A stretch of DNA of 64,000 bases from Denitromonas iodatirespirans. Its GTDB lineage: Bacteria; Pseudomonadota; Gammaproteobacteria; Burkholderiales; Rhodocyclaceae. The stretch spans positions 124,001 through 188,000 of the forward strand of contig NZ_JAEKFT010000006.1 of assembly GCF_018524365.1 (NCBI RefSeq), read 5' to 3'. Both the position numbers and the translations under genes were made by a program. Shown piece after piece: positions 47,598 to 57,528 of the stretch; the stretch's first letter is position 1, and each line of letters begins with the position of its first letter. The notes beneath the pieces were generated by a model. That model searched no databases. It was not told where the DNA came from and saw nothing but the letters and a program-made list of their open reading frames with translations.

Positions 47598-48239
47598 ATG
47601 TTCTTCACAGACCGGATCGACGCCGCGCACCAGCTGGCCGCGGCGCTGGACACCTACCGCGACGCGCACCCGCTGGTGCTGGCGATTCCGCGCGGCGCGG
47701 TGCCGATGGGCGCCGCGCTGGCCGAGGCCTTGCACGGCGACCTGGACGTGGTGCTGGTGCACAAGCTGTGCGCGCAGTGGAGTCCCGAATACGCCATCGG
47801 CGCCATCGACGAGCACGGCTGGTTCTTCGTGCGCGATGCGGCCGCGGACGACGCGGCATGGATCGAATCGGAAAAGCGGCGCCAACTCGCCACGCTGCAC
47901 GCGCGTCGCGCGCTTTACTCGCCGGGGCGGGCGCCGCTCGACGCGCGCGGACGCACCGCCATCGTCGTCGATGACGGCCTGGCCACCGGCGCCACCATGA
48001 TCGCCGCGCTGCACGCGGTGCGCGCCCAGGCACCGGCCCGCCTGATCTGCGCCGTGCCGGTCGCCGCGCCCGAGAGCCTGGCGCGCATCGAGGCCGATGC
48101 CGACGCGGTGGTGTGCCTGCATGCGCCGCCAGGCTTCCAGGCGGTGGGCCAGTTCTACCAGCAGTTCGGTCAGGTGGAGGACGACGAGGTGGTCGACTGT
48201 CTGGCGCGCTTTCGTGCCGACCGCGACACGGCCTCATAG
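47598..48239 (+). CDS. Phosphoribosyltransferase-fold protein
   Basis: 213-residue type I PRTase-like protein. The PRPP-binding loop IVVDDGLATGATMIAAL is the clear signature, preceded by LVLAIPRGAVPMGAALAEALHGDLDVVLVHKL and YAIGAIDEHGWFF. It matches the stand-alone 'phosphoribosyltransferase' often encoded near stress or dienelactone-hydrolase genes; the base or protein acceptor is not known. The ATG at 47598 starts MFFTDRIDAAHQLAAAL; upstream in-frame sequence is not conserved-looking. Confidence 0.88.
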   Translation: MFFTDRIDAAHQLAAALDTYRDAHPLVLAIPRGAVPMGAALAEALHGDLDVVLVHKLCAQWSPEYAIGAIDEHGWFFVRDAAADDAAWIESEKRRQLATLHARRALYSPGRAPLDARGRTAIVVDDGLATGATMIAALHAVRAQAPARLICAVPVAAPESLARIEADADAVVCLHAPPGFQAVGQFYQQFGQVEDDEVVDCLARFRADRDTAS

Positions 48240-48251
48240 GCCGGGAGTCGC

Positions 48252-49493
48252 TCAGTCCTTCTTGTCGGCCAGCGCCTTGGCCATGCCGAGCTCGACCGAC
48301 ACCGGCGAGGTGGTCGGCAGATTGACGAAATGCACATGCTCGGCGTCGGGCACGGCGGCGCGCCGCGTGATCCGCCAGCGCACATAGCCGGCAAACGGCG
48401 CGGCCACGACCGCCACATACAGGAACAAGCCCTGCACGCCGCCCCACTGCATGACCGCGGCCGCCAGCGCCGGGCCGATCACCGCGCCCACGCCCCACAC
48501 CATCAGCAGGCTGCTGACCATCGGCACCATCTGCTCGGGGCGCGCATGGTCGCCGGCATGCGCGACACAAATGGCATAGATCGACAGCGCCGCACCGCCG
48601 AGCAGGAACAGCAGCGGCATCAGCACCCACACGTGCGGCGCACCGAGCGCCCACAGCACCAGCGCGACGACGGCGACGACGACGTTCAGAGCGGCGATCA
48701 TCCGGCGCCGGTCTCCACGGTCCGACCAGCGGCCCAGCGGCCACTGCAGCACCAGGCTACCGAGTTGCAGCACCGGAAACAGCCACACGATGTGGGCCAG
48801 CCCCAGCCCGATCCCCTCGCCATACACCGGAGCCAGCGACAGCAGCGGCGCGTTGATCAGGCCTACCGTCAGGCAGCCGACCAAGGCCACCGGCGCCAGC
48901 CGGTACAGCTCGCGCACGCCGAGGGTGCTGAAGGCGGACACCGTCGGGCTGGCGGCTCGTGTCGTGGTCACCGGCAAGAGCGACAGCGAACACAGCGCGC
49001 TGACCAGCATGAAGGCCCACGGGCCGGCCAGCTCCATCGCCCCCAGGAACAGCGGCGCGACCACCAGCGAGGCCTTGGAGCACACGGTGTAGAAACCGAG
49101 CACCCGGCCGCGCAGCAGCTGCGGGGTGCGGTCGGCGATCCAGCTCTCGGCCACCGTGAACAAGCCGGCGAAACAGGCCCCGCCGACCAGTCGCAGCCCG
49201 ATCCAGGCCAGCGGTTCGCGGAAGGCGGCAAAGGCCAGCACCACCGCCGCCAGCGTCGCCGCCAGCGCGGCAAAGGCCCGCACATGGCCGACGGCGGCGA
49301 TGAAGCGGCCGATGACGGCACAGCCGAGCAGGAAGCCCGCCCCATGCGCCGCCGCCACCCACCCGATCATCTGCACCGAGAACTGCTCGGCCGACATGCG
49401 CAGCGGCAGCAACACCAGCAACAGCCCACTGGCGGCTTGCAGCAAGGTCACGCCGACGATGACCGCGGTGACGGTGAGATAGGGATTCAGCAT
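48252..49493 (-). CDS. MFS transporter
   Basis: 413-residue major facilitator with 12 predicted helices: TVTAVIVGVTLLQAASGLLLVLLPL, GFLLGCAVIGRFIAAVGHVRAFAAL, AGLFTVAESWIADRTPQLLRGRVLGFYTVCSKA, and C-terminal QWPLGRWSDRGDRRRMIAAL and IYAICVAHAGDHARPEQMV. The VAESWIADR and CVAHAGD patterns recall the YcaD/MFS_1 group; the substrate is unknown. The start is taken at 49493 (MLNPYLTV). The gene is convergent to the phosphoribosyltransferase. Confidence 0.9.
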   Translation of the reverse strand: MLNPYLTVTAVIVGVTLLQAASGLLLVLLPLRMSAEQFSVQMIGWVAAAHGAGFLLGCAVIGRFIAAVGHVRAFAALAATLAAVVLAFAAFREPLAWIGLRLVGGACFAGLFTVAESWIADRTPQLLRGRVLGFYTVCSKASLVVAPLFLGAMELAGPWAFMLVSALCSLSLLPVTTTRAASPTVSAFSTLGVRELYRLAPVALVGCLTVGLINAPLLSLAPVYGEGIGLGLAHIVWLFPVLQLGSLVLQWPLGRWSDRGDRRRMIAALNVVVAVVALVLWALGAPHVWVLMPLLFLLGGAALSIYAICVAHAGDHARPEQMVPMVSSLLMVWGVGAVIGPALAAAVMQWGGVQGLFLYVAVVAAPFAGYVRWRITRRAAVPDAEHVHFVNLPTTSPVSVELGMAKALADKKD

Positions 49494-49554
49494 CGCCTGC
49501 CAGCTTACCCCCGGTCGCCGGCCTTGGGCGACCCGCCACGCGCTCTCGGCGCGC

Positions 49555-49582
49555 AAAAAAAACCGAGGCATATCGCCTCGGC
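49555..49582 (-). terminator. Rho-independent terminator
   Basis: On the minus strand: stem CCGAGGC, loop GATAT, stem GCCTCGG, then eight T residues (arms 49563-49581, A-run 49555-49562 on the plus strand). It lies downstream of the 66-residue protein gene (49692-49892) and would end that transcript before the MFS gene. Confidence 0.8.
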
Positions 49583-49691
49583 ATGAGAAGCCGTCACAAG
49601 GACGGCCAGGGGGCAAACGGTCGGCCTGGAAACGGCCGCGGGCGACATCGCGCGCTTGGCCGTGGGCCCAAGCGCGCATCCCCCGTGTCGG

Positions 49692-49892
49692 TCAGTGCAG
49701 CTTGATGGGCTGGTGGCGGGTCAGGATCTCGTTCACCTCGCGCTCGGTCGCCTCCGGTGTGATCACCTTGAGCGAGATCTGCGCGGTATCCATGAACAGC
49801 TGCTCACGCGGAATACCGACGGACAACAAATCGTCCATCGCGTTCCGCATGGCGTCTTCGGTACGAAAATCGCCTGTGATGGTTTTTCTCAT
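49692..49892 (-). CDS. Small conserved hypothetical protein
   Basis: 66-residue acidic protein (MRKTITGDFRTEDAMRNAMD, then LLSVGIPREQLFMDTAQISLKVITPEATEREVNEILTRHQPIKLH). The beta-alpha-beta pattern (DDLLSVGIPREQLFMD followed by ISLKVITPEATEREVNEIL) looks like a small ACT-like or general-stress DUF fold with one missing half. The start at 49892 has GGGAG upstream; the longer frame runs into the spacer after icmF. A good terminator follows. Function unknown. Confidence 0.8.
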   Translation of the reverse strand: MRKTITGDFRTEDAMRNAMDDLLSVGIPREQLFMDTAQISLKVITPEATEREVNEILTRHQPIKLH

Positions 49893-50016
49893 CGTGGTCT
49901 CCCGGTCAGTTGAAGGACGGAATCCCACGGCCGGACAAAGCCTGCCTGCCCGGCCGCTTATCGGGTTGACCACGGCCGGCCGGGAAGATTTCGACAAATT
50001 TCCCGGCCGGCGCCGA

Positions 50017-53000
50017 TTACATGCTGCGCCGGTACTGTCCGCCCACCTCGTACAGCGTGTGGGTGATCTGGCCGAGCGAGCAGTGGCGCACTGCATCGAC
50101 CAGCACCTCGAACACGTTGCCGTTCTCGATCACGGTCTGGCGCAGCTTGGCCAGCCATTTGTCGGACTCGCCCTTGTTGCGGGCCTGGAAGTCGGCCAGG
50201 CGCTTGAGTTGACTCTGCTTTTCTTCCTCGGTCGAGCGGGCCAGTTCGATCTCCTGCTGGGCCGAACCTTTCGGGTTGAGGAAGGTGTTCACGCCGATGA
50301 TCGGGTAGGAGCCGTCATGCTTCTTGTGCTCGTAGTAGAGCGACTCCTCCTGGATCTTGCCGCGCTGGTAGCCGGTCTCCATGGCGCCGAGCACGCCGCC
50401 GCGCTCGGAGATGGCTTCGAACTCGCGCAGCACCGCTTCTTCGACCAGATCGGTGAGTTCGTCGATGATGAAGGCGCCCTGGTTGGGGTTCTCGTTGTTG
50501 GCCAGGCCCCACTCGCGGTTGATGATCAGCTGGATGGCCATGGCGCGGCGCACGGACTCCTCGGTCGGCGTGGTGATCGCTTCGTCGTAGGCGTTGGTGT
50601 GCAGCGAGTTGCAGTTGTCGTAGATGGCGATCAGCGCCTGCAGCGTGGTGCGGATGTCGTTGAAGTCCATCTCCTGCGCGTGCAGCGAGCGGCCGGAGGT
50701 CTGGATGTGGTACTTGAGCTTCTGGCTGCGCTCGTTGGCGCCGTACTTGTTCTTCATCGCCACCGCCCAGATACGGCGGGCGACGCGGCCGATCACGGTG
50801 TATTCCGGGTCCATGCCGTTGCTGAAGAAGAAGCTCAGGTTGGGCGCGAAGTCGTCGATGTGCATGCCGCGCGCGAGATAGCTTTCCACGTAGGTGAAGC
50901 CGTTCGACAGCGTGAAGGCGAGCTGGCTGATCGGGTTCGCGCCGGCTTCGGCAATGTGATAGCCGGAGATCGACACCGAGTAGAAGTTCTGCACCTTGTG
51001 GTGCACGAAGTATTCCTGGATGTCGCCCATCATCTTGAGCGCGAATTCGGTGCTAAAGATGCAGGTGTTCTGGCCCTGGTCTTCCTTCAGGATGTCGGCC
51101 TGCACCGTGCCGCGCACGGTCGACAGCGTCCAGGCCTTGATCTTGGCGTACTCGTCCTCGGTCGGCTCGCGGCCGTTGTCGGCCTTGAACTTGGCCATCT
51201 GCTGGTCGATGGCGGTGTTGAAGTAGAAAGCCAGGATGAAGGGCGCCGGGCCGTTGATGGTCATCGACACCGAAGTGGTCGGCGCGCACAGGTCGAAGCC
51301 GTCGTAGAGCACCTTCATGTCGTCGAGCGTGGCGATCGACACACCCGAGTTGCCGATCTTGCCGTAGATGTCCGGGCGCGGGTCGGGGTCGCAGCCATAC
51401 AGCGTGACCGAGTCGAAGGCGGTCGACAGGCGGTGCGCCGGCATGCCTTCGGAGACGCGCTTGAAGCGGCGGTTGGTGCGGAAGGCGTCACCCTCGCCGG
51501 CGAACATGCGCGTCGGGTCCTCGCCCTCGCGCTTGAAGGCGAACACGCCGGCGGTGTAGGGGAAGGAGCCGGGGACGTTTTCCTTCATCAGGAAGCGCAG
51601 CGTCTCGCCGTCATCCTCGAAGTTGGGCAGCGACACCTTGCGGATCTTGCTGCCCGACAGCGACTTGCGGGTGAGCTGGGTGCGGATCTCCTTGTCGCGG
51701 ATCTTCACCACGTATTCATCTTCGGCGTAGAGCGCCTTCTCGGTCGGCCACTGCTCGAGCAGTTTGCGCGCCGCCGGGGTCAGCTCGCCGTCCTTCCAGT
51801 TGATCAGCTCGTCGAAGTGGGTGGCCGGCTTGCCGCACTGCTCGAACAGCGCCTTGGCGGTCTTCAGCGACTGGCGCTCGCGCGCCACGCGCACCTGCTG
51901 GCCGGTGTGCTTGTGGTAGTCGCGCACGGTCTCGGCGATCTCGGCGAGATAACGGGTGCGCTCGGCCGGCACGATGGCGCGGCCCTTGGACGAGGACTTG
52001 ACGCTCACCTTGGGCAGCTTGCCCGACTTGGTTTTCAGGCCCGCCTCGATCAGGCTCGGCAGAATCGCCTGATACAGCGCGGTCACGCCGTCGTCGTTGA
52101 AGCGCGCGGCCATGGTGCCGAACACCGGCATCTCCTCGGTCGGCGTGCCGAAGGCCTCGCGGTTGCGTTGGTACTGCTTGCGCACGTCACGCAGCGCATC
52201 CTCGGCGCCCTTGCGGTCGAATTTGTTGATGGCCACGAAGTCGGCGAAGTCGAGCATGTCGATCTTCTCCAGCTGGCTGGCCGCGCCGAACTCGGGGGTC
52301 ATCACATACAGCGACTTGTCCACAAACGGCACGATCGCCGCGTCGCCCTGGCCGATGCCGGAGGTCTCCACCACCACCAGGTCGAAGCCCGCCAGCTTGC
52401 AGGCGGCGATCACCTCGGGCAGCGCGGCCGACACTTCGGCGCCGGTGTCGCGGGTGGCCAGCGAGCGCATGAAGATGTTCTCGTGCTCGATGGCGTTCAT
52501 GCGGATGCGGTCGCCCAGGAGCGCGCCGCCGGTGCGCTTGCGCGAGGGGTCGATGGAGATCACCGCCAGCTTGAGGCGGTCATCCTGGTCGAGGCGGAAG
52601 CGGCGCACCAGCTCGTCGGTGAGCGAGCTCTTGCCCGCGCCGCCGGTACCGGTGATGCCCAGGGTCGGCACCGTCAGCTTGGCCGCGGCGTCGATCAGCG
52701 CCTTCTTGGTGGCGGCGTCGTAGGCGCCGTTTTCCAGCGCGGTGATGGCGCGCGAGAGGCTACGCAACTGAGCCCGCCGGTCGCCGCCCTTGAGCTGCTT
52801 GAGCAGGTCCTTGGCTGCCGGCGCCATCGGTGCCAGGTCGTAGTCGGAGGTTTTGACCACGTCGTTGATCATGCCCTGCAGGCCGATGGTGGCACCGTCT
52901 TCGGGTGAGTAGATGCGGGTCACGCCGTACTCGTGCAGATCCTTGATCTCGGAGGGCACGATCACCCCGCCGCCGCCGCCGAAAACCTTGATATTCTCGC

Positions 53001-53292
53001 CACCATTGGCCTTGAGCAGGTCGATCATGTATTTGAAGAATTCGACATGCCCGCCCTGGTAGGAGGTGATGGCGATACCCTGCACATCCTCCTGCAACGC
53101 GGCATTGACGATCTCGCCGACCGAGCGGTTGTGGCCCAGGTGGATGACCTCTGCGCCCGAGGACTGCAGGATGCGCCGCATGATGTTGATCGACGCGTCA
53201 TGCCCGTCGAACAAGGCGGCGGCGGTCACGAAGCGCACCTTGTTCTTCGGTTTGTAGGGCTGCAGCTTCTTGGCCACGCTGAGGTCCGTCAT
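50017..53292 (-). CDS. icmF: Fused isobutyryl-CoA mutase IcmF
   Basis: 1091-residue B12-dependent acyl-CoA mutase with its own GTPase chaperone. The N-terminal B12 domain (about 15-150) holds [17 protein letters not shown], with His31 as cobalt ligand. The middle G-domain has P-loop GTGGAGKS (215-222), [12 protein letters not shown] and INKFDRK. The C-terminal mutase barrel has [30 protein letters not shown] and [17 protein letters not shown]. It interconverts isobutyryl- and n-butyryl-CoA; some members use pivalyl- or isovaleryl-CoA. The start at 53292 has GGAGAG upstream. An AraC-type regulator is divergent, and a VOC epimerase-like gene and PCC genes lie nearby. Confidence 0.96.
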   Translation of the reverse strand: MTDLSVAKKLQPYKPKNKVRFVTAAALFDGHDASINIMRRILQSSGAEVIHLGHNRSVGEIVNAALQEDVQGIAITSYQGGHVEFFKYMIDLLKANGGENIKVFGGGGGVIVPSEIKDLHEYGVTRIYSPEDGATIGLQGMINDVVKTSDYDLAPMAPAAKDLLKQLKGGDRRAQLRSLSRAITALENGAYDAATKKALIDAAAKLTVPTLGITGTGGAGKSSLTDELVRRFRLDQDDRLKLAVISIDPSRKRTGGALLGDRIRMNAIEHENIFMRSLATRDTGAEVSAALPEVIAACKLAGFDLVVVETSGIGQGDAAIVPFVDKSLYVMTPEFGAASQLEKIDMLDFADFVAINKFDRKGAEDALRDVRKQYQRNREAFGTPTEEMPVFGTMAARFNDDGVTALYQAILPSLIEAGLKTKSGKLPKVSVKSSSKGRAIVPAERTRYLAEIAETVRDYHKHTGQQVRVARERQSLKTAKALFEQCGKPATHFDELINWKDGELTPAARKLLEQWPTEKALYAEDEYVVKIRDKEIRTQLTRKSLSGSKIRKVSLPNFEDDGETLRFLMKENVPGSFPYTAGVFAFKREGEDPTRMFAGEGDAFRTNRRFKRVSEGMPAHRLSTAFDSVTLYGCDPDPRPDIYGKIGNSGVSIATLDDMKVLYDGFDLCAPTTSVSMTINGPAPFILAFYFNTAIDQQMAKFKADNGREPTEDEYAKIKAWTLSTVRGTVQADILKEDQGQNTCIFSTEFALKMMGDIQEYFVHHKVQNFYSVSISGYHIAEAGANPISQLAFTLSNGFTYVESYLARGMHIDDFAPNLSFFFSNGMDPEYTVIGRVARRIWAVAMKNKYGANERSQKLKYHIQTSGRSLHAQEMDFNDIRTTLQALIAIYDNCNSLHTNAYDEAITTPTEESVRRAMAIQLIINREWGLANNENPNQGAFIIDELTDLVEEAVLREFEAISERGGVLGAMETGYQRGKIQEESLYYEHKKHDGSYPIIGVNTFLNPKGSAQQEIELARSTEEEKQSQLKRLADFQARNKGESDKWLAKLRQTVIENGNVFEVLVDAVRHCSLGQITHTLYEVGGQYRRSM

Positions 53293-53432
53293 GTGTCTCT
53301 CCCGGTTAGGCGTTATCTTCCACATGGTAGAAGCCTGCACCGGCCTTCGCCATTGCCCCCGATGACGCATATCGTGCAAAATCGGCCAACTTCCTCTGTC
53401 GCTTTGCGCCAGAGGTCATTCGGGAGGTCCTC

Positions 53433-54545
53433 ATGCCCCGACATGCAAACTCCGCCGCCCCGACCCCGCCTGGCGTCGGCCGGCCGCGCCGCCCACGCGC
53501 CACGGTGGCGCATGGTTTCGTCACCGGCATGCTCGCCGGCCTCGAACGCCTCGGCCGCGACCCGGCCCCGCTGCTGACGGCGGCCGGCATCGACCTGTCC
53601 GACCCCGCGCAGCGGATTCCGGTGGACCGCTATGCCGCGCTCTACAACCGCATCATCGCCGCGCTGGGCGACGAGGGTTTCGGCCTGTTCTCGCAGCCGA
53701 TGCGCCCCGGCAGCTTCGAGTTCCTGTGCCGCGGCATGCTCGGCGCGCCCACCCTGGCCGAGGCGCTGGAGCGCGCCGGCCGTTTCCTGCGCCTGGTACT
53801 GCCCGACCTGCAGGTGACGGTGCGCCGTCAGGGCGACACGGCACATCTGCAGATCGCCGAAACCCGCCCGCTCGGCCCGCGCGACGATCCCGCCCGCGTC
53901 TTCGCCTTCGAATGGCTGCTGCGCCTGCTGCACAGCGTGGCCTGCTGGCTGGTCGGCCGCGGCCTGGCGCTGGAGGCGGTGAGCTTTCCCTACGCCCGCC
54001 CGCCGCATGCCGACGACTATGCGCTGGTGTATACCGAGCACTCGGCCTTCGAGGCGCCACGCCTGGATGCGCGCCTGCGCGCCAATCTGCTCGACCTGCC
54101 GATCCGCCGCGACGAGGCCGCGCTGGCCGCCTTTCTCGACGGCGCGCCGGGCAAGATCAGCATGCTCTACCGGCGCGACCGCGAGCTGGTGTTCCGCGTG
54201 CGCGACCTGCTGCGCGACGCCCTGCCCGCCGCGCTCACCGTCACCGAGGCGGCCGACCGCCTGCACATGTCGCCGCGCACCCTGCACCGCCGGCTGGAGG
54301 AAGAGGGCTCGGGCTTTCGCATGATCAAGGACGCCTTTCGCCGCGACATCGCCCTGTCGCGCCTGACCAAGACCCGCCACAGCGTCGCGCGCATCGCCGC
54401 CGACCTGGGCTATGCCGACACCTCGGCCTTCTACCGCGCCTTTGTCGCCTGGACCGGCCAGGCGCCCGACCGCTTTCGCCGCCAGGTGCAGGCCAGCGCG
54501 GAGGGCGGCACAACGCCCTTTCCGCCCGAGCCAGGCGCGCACTAG
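53433..54545 (+). CDS. AraC family transcriptional regulator (OruR/ArgR-like sensor)
   Basis: 370-residue regulator. The long N-terminal arabinose-binding-like domain runs from about residue 25 to 215 (AHGFVTGMLAGLERLGRDPAPLLTAAGIDLSDPAQRIPVDRYAALYNRI; LRPGS-type FEFLCRGMLGAPTLAEALERAGRFLRL). The HTH pair is at the C-terminus (TVTEAADRLHMSPRTLHRRLEEEGSGFRMIKD; VARIAADLGYADTSAFYRAFVAWTGQAPDRFRR). It is divergent from icmF across 140 bases, so it is a good candidate for icmF control by an acyl-CoA-related ligand (inference). Confidence 0.92.
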   Translation: MPRHANSAAPTPPGVGRPRRPRATVAHGFVTGMLAGLERLGRDPAPLLTAAGIDLSDPAQRIPVDRYAALYNRIIAALGDEGFGLFSQPMRPGSFEFLCRGMLGAPTLAEALERAGRFLRLVLPDLQVTVRRQGDTAHLQIAETRPLGPRDDPARVFAFEWLLRLLHSVACWLVGRGLALEAVSFPYARPPHADDYALVYTEHSAFEAPRLDARLRANLLDLPIRRDEAALAAFLDGAPGKISMLYRRDRELVFRVRDLLRDALPAALTVTEAADRLHMSPRTLHRRLEEEGSGFRMIKDAFRRDIALSRLTKTRHSVARIAADLGYADTSAFYRAFVAWTGQAPDRFRRQVQASAEGGTTPFPPEPGAH

Positions 54546-54689
54546 AATGGTGCTCCCGCCCACCGCCGTGTTGCGACTGCACCAGGCGCCAGGCCCCGCC
54601 GGCCAAGGCGCATGCGCGCGGCCAGCCCTGCCGCCAGCGGCCCGCGCCGTCGTCCGATTCACCCGCCCCGAGCCCGAGACACGCCCCTG

Positions 54690-56741
54690 ATGCCGCGCAA
54701 TCCCTTCGCCGCTCCGACCCCGCCGCAGCGTTCGAGCGAATCGCCCGAGCAGCTGCGCCGCTACGACCTGCTGCTGGCCGGGCTCGACCTGCTCGACCAG
54801 GCCATCGCGGTGTTCGACGCCACGCCCAAGCTGGTGACCTGGAACAAGGCGATGGTGCGCCTGCTCGACTTCCCTGAGTCCTTCGTGCGCGTGGGCACGC
54901 CCTTCGAGGCCTTCGTGCGCTTCAATGCCGAGCGCGGCGAATACGGCGAGGGCAACATCGAAAAGCAGGTGGCCGAGCGCATGGCCTCGGTGCGTGCCTT
55001 CCAGCCGCACTACGCCGAACGCGTGCGCCCAAACGGCAAGGTGCTGGCGATCCGCGGCGTGCCGATCCCCAACCTGGGCTTCGTCTCGCTGTGGACCGAC
55101 ATCACCGAGCAGCGCCGCTACGAGACGCTGATCCAGCAGCAGAACGTGCTGCTCGAAGCGCGCGTGCGCGAGCGCACCGCCGAGTTGCTGTCGGCCAAGA
55201 CCGAGATCGACCAGATCGCCCAGGCGCTGGGGCGCAGCGAAGCCCGGCTGCAGATGATCATCGACTCGATCCCGGCGCTGATCGCCTATGTCGACCGCCA
55301 GCGCAACTACCAGTTTGCCAACAAGGGCTACGCCGAGTGGTTCGGGCTGACCAAGGAGAACATCGTCGGCCGCTCGATCCGTTCAGTGTTCGGCGACGAG
55401 GCCTATGCCCAGATCACCGGTTACCTCGACACCGCCTCGGCCGGCGAGCGGGTCACCTACGAGTACGCGCGCAAGACCGACAAGGGGCGCACCGTGTACG
55501 CGCGCAGCGTGGTGGTGCCGGAATTCGGCGAGGGCGGCACGGTGGTCGGCTTCTTCGTGCTGTCGATCGACATCACCGAGCAGCGCGCCAGCGAAGCGGC
55601 GCTGGTGCAGGCGCAGAAGATGGAGGCCGTCGGCCAGCTCACCGGCGGCCTGGCGCATGACTTCAACAACCTGCTGACCATCATCATGGGCAACCTCGAA
55701 GCGGCGCGCGAGCGCTGCGACCCGGCGCTGGCGACCGATTATCTCAACCCCGCCCTGCATGCCGCCCAGCGCGGCGCCGAGCTGATCCGCCGGCTGCTCA
55801 CCTTCTCGCGCCGGCAGACGCTGGAGCCCTGCGCGGTCGAAGTCGGCCAGCTGGTGCACAACATGACGCAGCTGCTGAGCCGCTCGCTGACCGAGTCGGT
55901 GCGCATCCAGACCCATCTGCCCGAGGCCCCGCTGTACGCCATGGCCGACCCGCACCAGCTCGAAAGCGCTCTGCTCAACCTGGCGATCAACGCGCGCGAC
56001 GCCATGCCCGGCGGCGGCGCGCTGACCATCCGCGTGCACGAGCGGCACATTCCCTCTAGCCTGGCGATGTTGATCGAGCTGCCGGTGGGCGACTATGTGC
56101 AGATCGATGTCGAGGACACCGGCAGCGGCATTGCCCCCGAATTGCTGCCGCGGGTGTTCGAGCCCTTCGTCACCACCAAGCCCTTCGGCCGCGGCTCGGG
56201 CCTTGGCCTGTCGATGGTGTATGGCTTCGTGCGCCAGTCCGGCGGCAACATCCGGGTACGCAGCACGCTCGGCAAGGGCTCCACCGTCACCTTCGTGCTG
56301 CCGCGCACCGAAGCGCCGGCGCCGGTCGCCGACGAGGTGCGCGAAAAGGCCGCCGACACCGCCACGCCGCGCCCGGCGGTACTGCTGGTCGAGGACGAAC
56401 CGGAGGTGCGCAAGATCATCCGCATGCAGCTCACCGAGCTGGGCTACCCGGTGCTCGAAACCGACAACGGCGAAGCCGCGTGCGAGATGCTGCAACACAT
56501 TCCCGACATCGGCCTGCTGGTTTCCGACACCGTCATGCCCGGCGCCATCGGCGGCAAGGAGCTGGTGCAGTTCGCCCGCGACACCCGCCCCGACCTGCCG
56601 GTGCTGCTGATCACCGGCTACGCCAGCGGCAATGCCATCAACGAAGTCCAGGAACTCGACGTGCCGGTGTTGCGCAAGCCCTTCGACCGCCAGCTGCTCG
56701 ACCGCACCCTGACTCAACTCCTTCAGGACACCGACGCATGA
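54690..56741 (+). CDS. Hybrid sensor histidine kinase (PAS-PAS-HisKA-HATPase-REC)
   Basis: 683-residue cytoplasmic hybrid kinase. PAS_7-type N-terminal domain (LLDQAIAVFDATPKLVTWNKAMVRLL, about 30-145), then a coiled coil, then PAS2 (ALIAYVDRQRNYQFANKGYAEWFGLTKENIVG, about 185-310). The phosphoacceptor His is in GGLAHDFNNLLTIIMGN. The ATPase domain has LLNLAINARDAMPGGG and FVTTKPFGRGSGLGLSMVYGFVRQSGG. The C-terminal receiver has VLLVEDEPEVRKIIRMQL and an Asp in LLVSDTVMPGA. No HPt domain. The stop overlaps the next gene's start (ATGA), so it pairs with the OmpR-type regulator. Confidence 0.93.
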   Translation: MPRNPFAAPTPPQRSSESPEQLRRYDLLLAGLDLLDQAIAVFDATPKLVTWNKAMVRLLDFPESFVRVGTPFEAFVRFNAERGEYGEGNIEKQVAERMASVRAFQPHYAERVRPNGKVLAIRGVPIPNLGFVSLWTDITEQRRYETLIQQQNVLLEARVRERTAELLSAKTEIDQIAQALGRSEARLQMIIDSIPALIAYVDRQRNYQFANKGYAEWFGLTKENIVGRSIRSVFGDEAYAQITGYLDTASAGERVTYEYARKTDKGRTVYARSVVVPEFGEGGTVVGFFVLSIDITEQRASEAALVQAQKMEAVGQLTGGLAHDFNNLLTIIMGNLEAARERCDPALATDYLNPALHAAQRGAELIRRLLTFSRRQTLEPCAVEVGQLVHNMTQLLSRSLTESVRIQTHLPEAPLYAMADPHQLESALLNLAINARDAMPGGGALTIRVHERHIPSSLAMLIELPVGDYVQIDVEDTGSGIAPELLPRVFEPFVTTKPFGRGSGLGLSMVYGFVRQSGGNIRVRSTLGKGSTVTFVLPRTEAPAPVADEVREKAADTATPRPAVLLVEDEPEVRKIIRMQLTELGYPVLETDNGEAACEMLQHIPDIGLLVSDTVMPGAIGGKELVQFARDTRPDLPVLLITGYASGNAINEVQELDVPVLRKPFDRQLLDRTLTQLLQDTDA

Positions 56742-57460
56742 CCCATGACGCGACCCACCCCCGCATCCTGGTGCTCGAAGACGAGGCGGAGATCGCACGG
56801 CTGATCTGCAACGCACTCGACGTCTACGGCTTTCGTTGCGAGCACCACCAGACCGGCCGGCGCTTCCTGCAGGTGGCGCGCCAGAGCCCGCCCGAACTGG
56901 CCATCGTCGACCTCGGCCTGCCCGACATGGACGGCATGCAGGTGATCCGCGAACTGCAAGAGCACTCGCCCTGCGCGGTGCTCATCCTCACCGGCCGCAA
57001 CGACGTCACCGACCGCGTGCTGGGCCTGGAGCTGGGCGCCGACGACTACCTCGTCAAGCCTTTCGAGCCGCGCGAACTGGTCGCCCGGGTGCGCTCCATC
57101 CTGCGCCGCTACCTGCGCAGCGCCGAGTCCGCCGACACCCCGGCCGCACCGGGCACGGCGGTCTTCTCCGGCTGGCGCTTCGACCTGGGCCGCCACATGC
57201 TGGTCACCCCCGACGGGCGCGAAGTATCGGTGTCGGCCACCGAGGCGAGCATGCTCACCGCCCTGCTCAAAAGCCCCAACCGCATCCTCACACGCGAGCA
57301 ACTGATCGGCGAGCGCGACATCGACCCCTTCGATCGCAGCGTGGATGTGCGCATCTCGCGCCTGCGCCGCAAACTCGAGGACGACCCGCAGAACCCCGCG
57401 CTGATCAAGACCGTGTATGGCGCCGGCTACCTGTTCTGCAGCAGCGTCAGCTGGGAATGA
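56738..57460 (+). CDS. OmpR/PhoB-family response regulator
   Basis: 240-residue regulator. The receiver has ILVLEDEAEIARLICNAL, the phosphoacceptor Asp in AIVDLGLPDMDG and Lys in DDYLVKPFEPRELVARVRS. The C-terminal winged helix has SATEASMLTALLKSPNRILTREQLI and SVDVRISRLRRKLEDDPQNPALIKTVYGAGYLF. It overlaps the hybrid kinase gene by 4 bases and is its likely partner. Since that kinase also has its own receiver, the phosphate route is not obvious. Confidence 0.95.
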   Translation: MTHDATHPRILVLEDEAEIARLICNALDVYGFRCEHHQTGRRFLQVARQSPPELAIVDLGLPDMDGMQVIRELQEHSPCAVLILTGRNDVTDRVLGLELGADDYLVKPFEPRELVARVRSILRRYLRSAESADTPAAPGTAVFSGWRFDLGRHMLVTPDGREVSVSATEASMLTALLKSPNRILTREQLIGERDIDPFDRSVDVRISRLRRKLEDDPQNPALIKTVYGAGYLFCSSVSWE

Positions 57461-57493
57461 CCCCGCCGCCCTCGACACGGCACGCCCTTCTCT

Positions 57494-57516
57494 CCATAAT
57501 TATGGATTATTAATCC
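57494..57516. promoter_or_regulatory. Two overlapping palindromes upstream of the VOC gene
   Basis: CCATAATTATGG (57494-57505) is a perfect 12-bp palindrome. It shares its last two bases with GGATTATTAATCC (57504-57516), a perfect odd 13-bp palindrome. They lie 13 bases before the VOC gene start, with the GGAG ribosome site between. AT-rich dyads in a GC-rich genome suggest a repressor site. Confidence 0.4.
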
Positions 57517-57528
57517 ACGGAGACTCCC

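Noticed and set aside
49702-52908. 1068-residue plus-strand open frame
   Set aside because: Antisense to icmF; no recognisable motifs and the same shadow composition.
53293-53432. Cobalamin riboswitch before icmF
   Set aside because: The leader is only about 140 bases and shared with a divergent gene; no B12-box-like sequence was seen.
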